Source of the DNA: Branchiostoma floridae
Lineage: Eukaryota > Chordata > Leptocardii > Amphioxiformes > Branchiostomatidae
Assembly (NCBI RefSeq): GCF_000003815.2
Contig: NC_049992.1
Coordinates: 21,398,242-21,462,241, forward strand
DNA: 64,000 nucleotides
Direction: 5' to 3'
The notes under the pieces are model-generated. The model saw only the letters and a list, made by a program, of their open reading frames with translations, was not told the origin of the DNA and ran no database searches. Positions 23,901 to 33,900 of the stretch are shown here, in pieces. The translations under genes and the position numbers were made by a program. The number at the start of each line of letters is the position of its first letter. Position 1 is the stretch's first letter.

Positions 23901-25670
23901 TTAGACAAATATAGATAAAAATTCTGATTTTATGATATATTGGCTTTTTTTGACAGTAGAATTGTGATTCTGTCTGCTTCTTGTCTCCCGCGAACAGGGC
24001 TGAATCATTCACAATCCAGGTCGTGTTTTCATGGGAAATGGGAGAACTGCACTGAATGCGGCGGGCCGACTAACAAAATCATTACGAAAAAGACAACGCC
24101 AAAATCACAAAAAAACTCTGTGTACGTACTGGGAAACATATTCGACATCACTCTGTGAAGTTTCATTTTTATAGACGGTACGAATCATTTGTTAGAGTAA
24201 CAAATCTTTGGGGCGTTCACTCGTCTGCCACCTGCGTGGCCACACAACGGCGTACTTACGCATAATATATAAGATCAGCAAAAGATCCGGGCATCTTAGG
24301 GCAGGGCTCATCTTAGGGCGGCCCCCGTTAGGCCTTAGAAATATTTATATAATATTAAGGGGTTTTGGTCATCTGTAGACCAAAAATATATATTTTGGGC
24401 CCCTGCGCCCTGGTATTAGAACCTAATGACCTGAAATTCGGTACCGAAGTGCATTATACATATGCCCACGGTATTTCATCAACAGGTTTTGCATATGTCA
24501 CTTCAAAAATGAGTTATATGCGGCGAGGATGAGTGAGAGTGAGTGAGAATATATGGGGATATTTGGCCATATTGGGTAAAAAATTGTTTGTTTTTGCTCC
24601 TATGCCCTTGTATGTCATGTTATGTCATGTCGTGCTGGGATGAAATGCCTTTCATGTGAAGACATTACATTAAATCTCGGTGTGTGTAATGGATCGCGGT
24701 GTATGTTTAGGCAGCGGCACTATTGACTTTGAGGAGTTCCTGGAGATGATGGTTCTGTACATGGCGGTGGAGAAGAAAGAGTTGAACGAAGAGGAGGTCC
24801 GAGCAGCTTTCCACATCATAGACAACAACAACGATGGTTTCATCAGCATGTCGGAATGGAAGGTGACTAGTTCTGACAGTCTATCCCTGTCACACAGTCG
24901 GCGGGCTTTAGTCGTATTTGCTGATTGTCAGAAGGTCCCCCGATTTTAAAATTTACAGAGAGTCGCATGTATTTCTCACCTAAAGTCATACCCAAAGGAA
25001 CTTTGTGACCTGTGACGCAGCCTGGGTGGCATCCTCCGTAGAAACCATTGACTCAATCTTTTCGTTTGCTGACCACAAGGGGAAAATGAGCCAGTGGATA
25101 CTTTGGATGATATCACCTGGGCTACCTAGCTTTTATGTGAGAGTTTTTTTTGGAACAATGACAGCTGTTTTCTCATGACTAAAATAAAGCTACAAATTAC
25201 AGTGTTTCCTTCTGAAACTTCATCATAGCCAACTGCATACAGCTAGGACGTAGCGACAGTCGTAAGTGATTCTGTGAAAATCAAGGCCGAATGCGGTCAG
25301 CATGCAGTAAGAGTAGAGAGTTCGTATGAAAATTATATGCAATAGATTTGGTGAAGCGAAGTCAGCTGGATTTGATTCCTAGTTACTGGATAACAGCGTT
25401 CTAAAACTCTTTCTGCCCCATGATGAGGAGTACCTGGTGTCCTGTGATGAACCTCTGACAGAACAGGAGATGCAGGAACTCATGGATGATGGTGACGTCA
25501 ACAGGGACGGCAGGCTCGACTTTGATGGTGGGAAATTATTGTTCTTCTATCCCAATACATGCGTTAACAAGACAGTCTCTTTCCGTTTTTCCTATATATG
25601 TTTTGCTGATAGAAATGTTTACTTTCCAGAATTCAAGGACATTCTGATGGCTTTTAACATCTCCTGGTGA
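17877..25670 (+). CDS. Troponin C, copy 2 (TnC-2), five coding exons found
   Basis: Exons are 17877-17916, 20054-20197, 24711-24862, 25428-25527 and 25630-25670. They are GT-AG bounded with consistent phases and give 158 residues and TGA at 25668-25670. EF-hand loops lie at about residues 23-34, 59-70, 99-110 ([12 protein letters not shown]) and 135-146 ([12 protein letters not shown]), all with intact ligand positions. Intron positions and phases equal those of TnC-1, showing a tandem duplication. The two differ most in the N-terminal helix ([11 protein letters not shown] here), the central helix ([17 protein letters not shown]) and the C-terminal lobe, so they may be expressed in different muscles or stages; that is inference. 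The start-codon exon was not found. Introns are full of inverted-repeat elements. Confidence 0.9.
18182..19252. mobile_element. Inverted-repeat element with nested hairpin, TnC-2 intron 1
   Basis: A perfect 17-bp inverted pair TCGTTCTCATTGAAATG lies at 18191-18207 and 19227-19243. Inside are a nested hairpin element (18495-18615), a 30-bp perfect palindrome (18356-18385) and repeated GGTAACGTTTGTTAC motifs. Confidence 0.75.
18495..18615. mobile_element. Nested MITE with ACTCTCCAAGCAGAGGTTAG ends
   Basis: An inverted repeat of 22 bp bounds a 119-bp element flanked by TA. Partial relatives occur at 36787-36850, 39300-39372 and 57414-57480. Confidence 0.85.
20054..20197 (+). CDS. TnC-2 exon: EF-hand I and start of EF-hand II
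   Basis: The acceptor TAG ends at 20053 and the donor GTACGG starts at 20198. It has the same 144-base length as the TnC-1 exon. Loop I is [12 protein letters not shown]. The following helix is [22 protein letters not shown]. Confidence 0.93.
20260..21390. repeat. GCGTATG-rich repeats forming a long inverted repeat
   Basis: The phrase CTGCGTATATTTTCAAG recurs near 20276, 20918 and 21121 (variant CGTGCGTATATTTTCAAGTG in the first). About 115 bases at 20688-20805 are inverted at 21262-21378, with the core GATAGTTTTGTGCATGTCC. These are probably non-autonomous element copies; related sequence returns at 21900-22130. Confidence 0.75.
21545..21795 (-). mobile_element. tRNA-derived SINE remnant
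   Basis: On the - strand it has a box B-like GGGTTCGAATCC (near 21730) after a tRNA-like head, followed by a tail CCTTGGGAAAGGCACTTTAC. The upstream half does not fold as a tRNA, so it is not a functional tRNA gene. Confidence 0.65.
22385..22800 (-). mobile_element. Non-LTR retrotransposon C-terminal fragment
   Basis: The - strand reads [20 protein letters not shown] and [10 protein letters not shown], matching the C-terminal HFxxDCxxYxxxR block also seen in the remnants at 5.4-5.8 kb and 37.2-37.8 kb. Confidence 0.75.
22800..23596. other. AT-rich repeat-like sequence
   Basis: It holds two diverged copies of a block with GGGAATAACTC(A/G)GGAA, GGTTGACGGAT and TTTGCATAATTAATGAG (near 23170-23300 and 23470-23600). 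No coding signal was seen. Confidence 0.5.
23597..24333. mobile_element. Inverted-repeat element, family TAACGGGGGCCGCC, copy 2
   Basis: The left part GGGCCGCCCTAAGATGACCG and interior (GTGCTCGAACTCACGGCGCTC) match copy 1 at 2040-2340. The right end is GGGCGGCCCCCGTTA. The first few bases of the left end are missing. Confidence 0.75.
24335..24545. repeat. Dispersed repeat, also inverted at 51130-51350
   Basis: It shares GACCTGAAATT(C/T)GGTAC, CATATGTCACTTCAAAAATG and GGGCCCCTG with the - strand of 51130-51350. Function unknown. Confidence 0.65.
24711..24862 (+). CDS. TnC-2 exon: EF-hand II loop, linker and EF-hand III
   Basis: The acceptor TTTAG ends at 24710 and the donor GTGACT starts at 24863. 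The split Gly completes [12 protein letters not shown]. The exon runs through a linker unlike TnC-1 into loop [12 protein letters not shown] and ends in phase 0 after WK. Its length (152) equals that of the TnC-1 exon. Confidence 0.92.
25018..25125. mobile_element. Short inverted-repeat element, family TAGCCTGGGTA, copy 2
   Basis: AGCCTGGGTGGCATCC on the left pairs imperfectly with GGATGATATCACCTGGGCT on the right. It lies in the TnC-2 intron before EF-hand IV. Confidence 0.65.
25428..25527 (+). CDS. TnC-2 exon: EF-hand IV
   Basis: The acceptor AG is at 25426-25427 and the donor GTGGGA starts at 25528. It is 100 bases, as in TnC-1. It encodes [19 protein letters not shown] and loop [11 protein letters not shown], ending in phase 1. 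Confidence 0.9.
25630..25670 (+). CDS. TnC-2 last coding exon
   Basis: The acceptor CCAG ends at 25629. It encodes [13 protein letters not shown] (Glu split) and TGA. The intron before it is only 102 bases, against about 2.9 kb in TnC-1. Confidence 0.93.
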
Positions 25671-25892
25671 CGAGAACAGGCATGCGTGTGTGAGTGAGTG
25701 GCGGGAAGCAGAACCTTTGGGAATGTTGGGAATCCTACAGCTGAACATTTTTGCTGACTAACAGACTCAACTTAAAGACTTGCCTTCACGACCATACATT
25801 CGCTACGGATCACAATATAAAGCAGCTTTGATCGTGTTCAAATGTGACGACTCAGTAAGGTGTATACAGGAGCCCTGCCATGCCGTGTAGTG

Positions 25893-25898
25893 AATAAA
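25893..25898 (+). promoter_or_regulatory. Candidate polyadenylation signal of TnC-2
   Basis: AATAAA 223 bases after the stop; a second one follows at 25965-25970. Either could serve. Confidence 0.4.
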
Positions 25899-26214
25899 GA
25901 TCTCTATATGCTAATGAGGCACTGGCTATCTCATCACTTCAGTTTGATAAGCATACATGTGTTTAATAAAGAGCTCGGATGGAATTGTTGTCAAACTTTA
26001 TGTAGTTCGTCAATTATATGTCGCACATCAAGGGAAGACTGCATTCTGTATGTCCAGGGTTCTACTGTAATCTCCTAGCTAGTCAGACCAAAGATACCTA
26101 CTGTTTTCTCTGCTTAGCACTAGCTATAGCGTTTTGGGGAAAGAGTAAGAGTATGGGCAGTTGGACATACTGTAGACTAGTCTACTGAAGTAATTTGGAC
26201 TAGCCCCCTACTAT

Positions 26215-27320
26215 CACAGGTGTGATTTTCTGTGACCTGTCCAGAGCTTTTGACACTCTAAACCACGACATTCTTTTGGATAAAAGTCAAAGCCGAACTG
26301 GGTTGTAGTTGGTTCAAACCATACTTGACAGGTAGATTGCAGCGGACCTGCGTTAACTCAATGTTATCCAATACATCCTGTGTGACTTGTGGAGTACCCC
26401 AGGGGTCCATTCTTGGACCTCTCCTATTTATCGTTTATATCAATGACCTGGCCTAACTGTGGTACAGTCATGTAGAGTAGCTATGTATGCGGATGACTCT
26501 ATTGTCTACTTTTCACATTGCAGCATACAGACAATTCAGGAGACCCTACAGAATGACTGCTCTCGACTCCTGCACTGGTTCGTCGCTAACAATCTATCCT
26601 TAAACCCTTCGAAATGCAAATCAATGTTGGTGGGATCACACAAGTCCAAAGCTACTGACCAGCAACTAAAGCTCATTCTAGATGATACAGAGCTGGAGCA
26701 AGTGGGCACTTTTAAGTACTTAGGAGTTGTCATAGACAAGGACATACTGTGGAATGACCACTTTCTCCATGTCAATAAGAAGCTGTCGCAGATAATAGGC
26801 ATCATGAAGTGTTTAAGGCCATACCCAAACAGACAAGCGCTGTTGACAATCTATACTAGTCCTTTCCTCCCCCACATTCAGTATTGCAGCACCGTATGGG
26901 GCCAGGGAGGTAAAGGGGCCATCGACAAACTCCAAAAATTACAATATAGGGCGGGCAGAGTAATATGAGGGTGCGACCACTACACTCCTAGGGAAACTGT
27001 ATTGCTGGGACCCCTAGTCTGTAGCACAGCACCACAGAAGAGCTAAGGCTGTTTTCATATTCAAGGCTCTCAACGGTATGTTTCCTCCACACATATCACA
27101 ATTGTTCACTACATCTGCTGATACACATTCACCACACCCGGCACAGTACAGGGGAGGAGGGGGGCTTCAACTACCAAAAACACGGTTACAATACAAGAAG
27201 TCTCTCTCGTTTTCTGGTGCAGCTTTGTGGAACTCGCTACCTGCACACTTAAGAACAGCATCATCTATCTCCACTTTCAAAACCATCTACACAACAGAAT
27301 ACCACATGGTCTGATATGTA
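26215..27320 (+). mobile_element. Non-LTR retrotransposon, RT catalytic domain to 3' end, dead
   Basis: The order of motifs is FCDLSRAFDTLNHDIL, GVPQGSILGPLLFIVYINDL, then MYADDSIVYFSH (catalytic YADD), the post-RT region FKYLGVVIDKDILWNDH, and a C-terminal GAALWNSLPAHLR...ISTFK block. It resembles jockey/CR1/L2-type elements. A frameshift near 26285, a stop just before YADD and a stop at 26966 make it inactive. Confidence 0.9.
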
Positions 27321-28743
27321 ATCTGTCGTGTCTTTTTCTGTTCACATTGGTATGCAAATTCTTATTACTTATTTGAACACCAAATACATTTCATGTAGGT
27401 CTGAGGTCTACGAACTCTTGTTTCCAACTGGTTTAATGTGTGGGACCTTGAACTGCATCATTGAACAAACTGGTCCGAACCCTTAAGCTTTAAGCAGTTA
27501 GTGCGTTGGGTTTTTGGTAGGCCCAGGTTCGAATTCCAGAAGCCAGTAGATTCTATTTGCCCCTTGTGTTTCACATGTAAGGAAGACATCTTTTGGGCCT
27601 TCTAGCAGTTCGTTCTGGAACTTCAGGAGCACTTTTGGTAAAAAAGTATTCCAAAGAGGAAAACTCAAGAAAGGAACAATGTATCTTCATGACTTGGAGC
27701 AAGTGGGTAGCTAAAAGATCAACATGACCAAATGCAAATTATGTCTTAATTTGCATATCAATTATGAAATCATAAAATTTCAGAGCAAATAGGCTGGCAA
27801 TACACCACATATAATTCATGGCAGGTGAAACATTAATAAATAATGACAATGCAATTATGGTCCTAAGTGTCATAAATTAAATGTAACCTTTAAATTGTTC
27901 ATGCATACATGCCATAATTCATCAAATGATATGGTGAATAATACTGATTTCATAACTGTGACATGTATAAATTAGTTAATGGTGCACATAACCTTGCATA
28001 TGTCATTTAGATGTGTCTTTTGCATAATTGAATACTTCCTGGAGGTGTGACATCTCTTGTTGCATTATGGTATGAAAGGCTGGAAGACCGGCACATAGTC
28101 ACACAATCATACACATGTACATGTGTTGATAAAACTCACAGAACTGCATGCTATATTTTTCCTTCATCCACCTGAACACATATTGATCCCGAAGGGTAAA
28201 AACGAAAACATCCGAGAAGTTTCAGTCATCCTAAAGGTGTTACTGTTTTCAGCACAGTTTCCTCTACATCTTCAGTCTTAAAGGGGAACTCAACTCCAGA
28301 ACCAGGCCACAATCAGTTGTTATGAGTACACAATCCAGTAAATCTAATAACATTTTATCAAACTAAGATAAAAAAAATGAATAATCACAATTCAGAAACA
28401 GAATATATAACTTGTAAAGATCCAGGTCAATTTTGGGCTCAAAGCAAGAGGAGAATAATGCTAAGATTGAAAATAGATGAACATCAGATTCTTTTCATTA
28501 GATGTTCAATTTTTAGCCTTAGCATATTCATACAGTGTCACTAAGGTCACTTCTCAGGCAATATCTACATAATCGCACTTTTCTGAGGTCACTGTTTGAA
28601 ATGTTGATGATTGTCAAGGTTAATTTTGGTCTCAAAGCAGGTGTGTAAGTGTGTGTGAACATTGATTATCAACAAACGTGGCTACAAATAATATAAATAT
28701 CCCAAGACTACATACATTGTATTATAAGTATAACCCTAATTCC

Positions 28744-29110
28744 TAGCCTGGATACCATCCGTAAAGTAGTTTGCTCCGACATTCATTATATACTATATAC
28801 GCTTCTCTGCTGTTCCGTCTGCCAGTTGGATCCTTGACCACGTCAACGTCTGGAATCGACAACTGATTGGTCCCTACACATGAGTGAATTAAGGAATGGA
28901 ATCTAGCGCTTGATCCAACAGGCGTTCCAACGCCCGAAATGCCCTCCGTCCACTTGCGTGCGGGTCTGTTGTCATCGAACGAGTGCTCTGGAACCCATTA
29001 CTTAATTCCCTCATTAACTGACGTTAGCACCATACGGTTTGAATGTGCAGTCCCCAGACGGATAGCAGAGAACATAGAAGCGAACTACTGTCCGGATGGT
29101 ACCCAGGCTA
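28744..29110. mobile_element. Inverted-repeat element, family TAGCCTGGGTA, copy 3
   Basis: TAGCCTGGATACCATCCG on the left is inverted as CGGATGGTACCCAGGCTA on the right, with similarity extending about 35 bp inward (AGTAGTTTGC / GCGAACTACT). Length 367 bp. Confidence 0.8.
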
Positions 29111-30699
29111 CCTAATTCCATGACAATATGAGAATGCAGCACAGCGAATACAAACTATCAGAATAATTACATGTATAAAGAAACTGAACATCTCTTTCTG
29201 GAGTTGAGTTTCCCTTCTTCTGAGCTGCAGAGACAGTTGATGCACCATCCTGTGCACGTCCACTCCTGTCCCTACCCTTTAAACTAAGGTTGGCCCCTTC
29301 ACATCTAAGGTTGGAAACTACCCAAACAGAGGTACCAGATATTATGTATGCCAATCACCAACATATAACCTGACCACGGCATTGTAGATTTGATGAAATT
29401 CATCTTTTCCCATTTAGATAAGCCAGGTATAGAAGGGTGTGCATGTGTTCATGTAAACCTACCTGCATTACATGTACGTGTACCTGTGACAGTTTTACAC
29501 TTGAGACTGACTCCAGAACAACTTATTGGCCAGGCACCTTGAATATCTGTGTCTATATCAACTAAGGCCTTGGAAGAAAATGCTGTGTTTCTGGTTACCA
29601 GACTGACAATGGCAAAAACCAGACGACCTTAGCGGGTTTTTTTGGTCACCTGTTGGCAAGGAAAGTAAAATTTTTGATTTACAGATTTGAAGTGATGTAC
29701 ATGGGTCAGGGCCTGGAGTGACCGCTAGCTGGTCTGTTATCAATTAGAGCACTGCTCCTCCCTCTGTGTTTCATAGACCGTTCGTTAATCTAAATACCAT
29801 GACTAAAAAACAAATTAAGCTGTCTCTTTATTTGTCATCTACAGCAGAAGAAGAATTTAAAACAAACTTACAAAAATTCTGCACTGTTAACAGCTGAAGG
29901 CTTTGAAAGGGTGTAGTAAGAATATGTAGTGGACATTGTACTTCTTAATTCAGTTCATCAAAATCACAATGATGTTGAAAAAAAATGCCTGAAGTACATG
30001 TATTATCAAATTAGTTTTATATTGCCCAACTGTATTTGTTGGGTAACTTTGACCAAATCTGAAAAAACTAATCCCTACCTCCCAACCCTATCTTTTTCAG
30101 GACCATAACCAGAACCACAACATTTTCTTCCCTATGTCTGATCAACATTGAGTATTCTCCCCAACACCTAGCCTCTTGTACCTCACCTGCAGTCCTGCTA
30201 CTGACCATGTGTAGCACACAAGTCATGTAACGTTACACCGTCAGTCATACAGTTTGTATCTGTCTCCAATGGATCATGACTCATTGGGTCTGCATCTTTA
30301 TTCTATAGCAGATTTACAGTCACGTGGCTGCCAGAATTACAAAATAATTCTATCATAGATAAACTACTCTTTTTCAAATTGTGAAATCCCTATTCCTTGA
30401 AGTATTTCAATTTAAACTTTTACAACTGATTTTTTCACAAATTGGGACGCAATATATATAGTATATACAATGTCATGTACATGTAGTTTATTTTCATTTT
30501 TTTTTTCATATTCTGATTCCGATTCTGTAAATGTGGTTGCTTATACTTCATAAAAGTATGAGTAGTGCTATAAGACAGAGGCCAATTACTACACTACTCT
30601 TCATTGCTACAAGAAACTGAGTAACAAATATATTTGGCATATTTTTGTAAAACTTTGTAATCTGTGTTCTGTACATTAAACTCATGCAAGGCCAATAAA
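29111..30699. other. Intergenic sequence between a retrotransposon and the ATP13A 3' end
   Basis: No exon, repeat family or RNA gene was recognised. It includes the distal 3' untranslated region candidate of ATP13A on the - strand. Confidence 0.5.
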
Positions 30700-30705
30700 T
30701 TTATT
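30700..30705 (-). promoter_or_regulatory. Candidate polyadenylation signal of ATP13A
   Basis: TTTATT on the + strand reads AATAAA on the - strand, about 46 bases after the stop codon. No transcript evidence is available. Confidence 0.45.
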
Positions 30706-30750
30706 ATAGAGGCTTTTGTTGACAATTTAAAAGCATAATAAAAGAGTATG

Positions 30751-30924
30751 TCAAGAGTGTGTTGAGTCCTGATATTTCTCCCCAACTGCATATGTTGTTT
30801 CACCGACCGGTGGCCAGTCAGGGTTTTCCGCCAGTTCTTTTTCGAGCAGTTTGTACCTGTTCTTGGGTAACTTCTTCCTTAGGCGGAATAATTTCCTCAG
30901 TACCTGGCTGGTAACAACAAAATC
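30751..30924 (-). CDS. ATP13A: ATP13A last exon: cytosolic C-terminus
   Basis: It encodes [40 protein letters not shown] and a short tail, stop TGA at 30751-30753. A basic stretch followed by K.LE.EL...P.WPP is the typical end of ATP13A2-type proteins. Confidence 0.94.
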   Translation of the reverse strand, partial: DFVVTSQVLRKLFRLRKKLPKNRYKLLEKELAENPDWPPVGETTYAVGEKYQDSTHS

Positions 30925-33900
30925 CTGCAAGGAAACACTCACAGTTATCACAACCAGTCCTCAAATGTTCAAACATACAAGTGTATATGCAGTAGCCATA
31001 GCTATGAATTGAAACCATCAATTTTGAAAATTAAATGTGGAAATGTGACATTAAAATGATGAGATATTCTCTCAAAGGGATGGGAAATTTCTGAACTGCA
31101 AAGAAATTCAGAGAGCTACAGCAGCTTGCAGGGAAGAAGATAGTGGAATGTAAGGAAGAAAGACTGATGCAGCCAGAAGTTGTTCTAACAGCCATACTAC
31201 AGAATACAGTGGGTCATCATTATATTCTGTCTCGTTCATTCCTTGGGAGGAATTTATCTAAACCATGTACATACTATATGTATAACATTGTGTAGTGAAA
31301 ACGTTATAGGACTCAATGTAATCTGTACCTCTGTTATATTTTTATCTGACCCTTACCTCCCTCATGACCTCAATGAAAAGCGGCCTGCAGGCCGATTAGA
31401 GCTTCTCATGAATAAATTAAGTTTCAAACAAACAAACAAAAACAGCTGCATGTTGAAACCTAAATAAACCTACTTGCAATACTTTATAGCTGAATTAATG
31501 TTACAGTAACCAATTTGAAATTCGCAGTGACAAATATTTTGAGCTTTATGCATGACATAAAAATATCTTAAGTAGACGTAGCTACAAAAACAACTGCTGA
31601 AAGGCCTCACCTCTATTACAAACACTATGATGCAGTATGCACTCACGATGGCCAACAAGACCAGTCGGAAATGGAATGGCATATCCACCTTCAGCTGGGA
31701 ATGATGGGAATGATCAAATTAGTGTTCATTGTGATGTCAGACCAGAGGAGAAAACAAACTACATACTGGATTGTTTGGAATGTGAAGTAAAACGTTAACA
31801 TCCTTCCATGATAAATTCTAAATTTCTTCTTCAGCAAGAACAATGTGATGGTGGTCCATATATGATTAAAGAACATGTCACTCAGTATAAATGATTCTTG
31901 GCAACTAATTGGAGCAGCCATCACACATGCCTTTATTTCTATCTTAATTATATAAGTCTGGCAGCATTCCATCAAACAGGCAATAGCAAAGTCATCAAGC
32001 AAAACCTACCTCAATGAACTTGGCCAGAGGACTGAAGGGGTGCAGTAAAAGCAGCGTGCTGAATCCCAGCAATATCATCAGGGACATCATGAACACATCT
32101 ACAGGTACAGGTACAGGTACTACATGTTAGATAGAGTACCTGTACATATGAACACATCTACAGGTACAGGTACAGGTACTACATGTTAGATAGAGTACCT
32201 GTACATATGAACACATCTACAGGTACAGGTACAGGTACTACATGTTAGATAGAGTACCTGTACATATGAACACATCTACAGTACAGGTACAGGTACTACA
32301 TGTTAGATAGAGTACCTGTACATATGAACACATCTACAGGTACAGGTACAGGTACAGGTACTACATGTTAGATAGAGTACCTGTCCATATGAACACATCT
32401 ACAGGTACAGGTACAGGTTTACTACATGTACATGTTAGATAGAGTACCTTTACATATGAACACATCTACAGGTACAGGTACAGGTACTACATGTTAGATA
32501 GAGTACCTGTACATATGAACACATCTACAGGTACATGTACAGGTTTACTACATGTTAGATAGAGTACCTGTACATATGAACACATCTACAGGACTGGTAC
32601 AGGTACATTTGTTTTGTACATGTACTACATGCATATGTTAGATAGAGTATATGTGTACCTCCATGTACATATGAACACATCTACAAGTACATGTACAGGT
32701 TTACTACATGTTAGATAGAGTACCTGTACATGTGAACACATCTACATGTACAGGTACATGTACTGTGAGGTATTACATGTTTTGCTAGATAGAGTACCTG
32801 TACATATGAATCTTGTTGGAACAAGGAGGCTTTCAACCTCCTTGGTTGGAAGTAATGGTAATAACTTACAGTTAGTGTATAAGGGCCTGCGGTAGGGCCT
32901 GCCCTTAGAGAAGGCTGCAGCCAGGACTATGTACAGATAGCTGGTCACACTGAAGACCACAGTCGTCTCATAACACAGGATGTTGTCTGACTTGGGGTCT
33001 GGTTTCAAGGGAACAAACCTGAACAACAAACAACATTGAATTCACTGAATATGCTGTGAACATGCTGGGATATTGAAGAAATATGGAACATACGATACAA
33101 GTCATGTACATGTAGGTCATATTGGGCCTAGTAAGACAATGGTGCTGTAAACAAAAATCAACCTTTATGGAAAAAAAAGAAATAGTGAAGAACCGTTACA
33201 TTATCGACCGGATCTATGGCTGAATGGGTCAAATCGGACTTACACCATCATTTTCCCGCCATTTTCGTGTCTACACTAGCAGTAAAGTTTTACGTCATAG
33301 CAGTTGGTGACGGACCAAAAATAAATGAAAATTCTTGATAGTGTACGTCCATTTTCTCATGACTTTCTGTATGTTCATGCAGGAAAGGAAGGAACAACAG
33401 AGAATGTATAAAGGTACATAGCGGCAGTTAATTGTGCCGTGTTTCTTCCTGGCGGTATTATTGAACCCCCTCCCAACCACGCGCCCATTCTCCGTGTAAT
33501 TCCATCGTTCTCCAAGTAAGTCCATCTTCAGTCCTCCTTGAGTAAGTCCATTTTCAGACCATTGGACTTACTGTGGCTGAAAAGAGGATTATGGTCCATT
33601 CCCACGAAATACATATTATGCATTTGGTATACAGAACAATGGGATCTTCATTTTTCTGCTTTCACATCAGATTCTTCTTCTTTAACTTTGGAATTGATTT
33701 TTGGCATTCTTCAACTTTGACCCATTTTCTAAAATTGAAGGCATACATTCTGCAGCTGCTTTGCACATTTTACAGTATAGTCCAAACTTTTTTTACCTTT
33801 GGGAAATGGAAGAAAATGGATGCATGCAGATGTTATCCATATCATAAAATCAACATGGCCACAGTACCTCAGAAGATGTCCCATTGATACATGACGTGTT

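Noticed and set aside
27484..27600. tRNA-like box B (GGTTCGAATTCC) on the + strand
   Set aside because: The flanks show no tRNA fold; at most a very old SINE piece, too weak to list.
33573..33887. Hydrophobic 104-residue open frame on the + strand
   Set aside because: Composition follows a T-rich intron of the ATPase gene; no family resemblance and no conserved motif.
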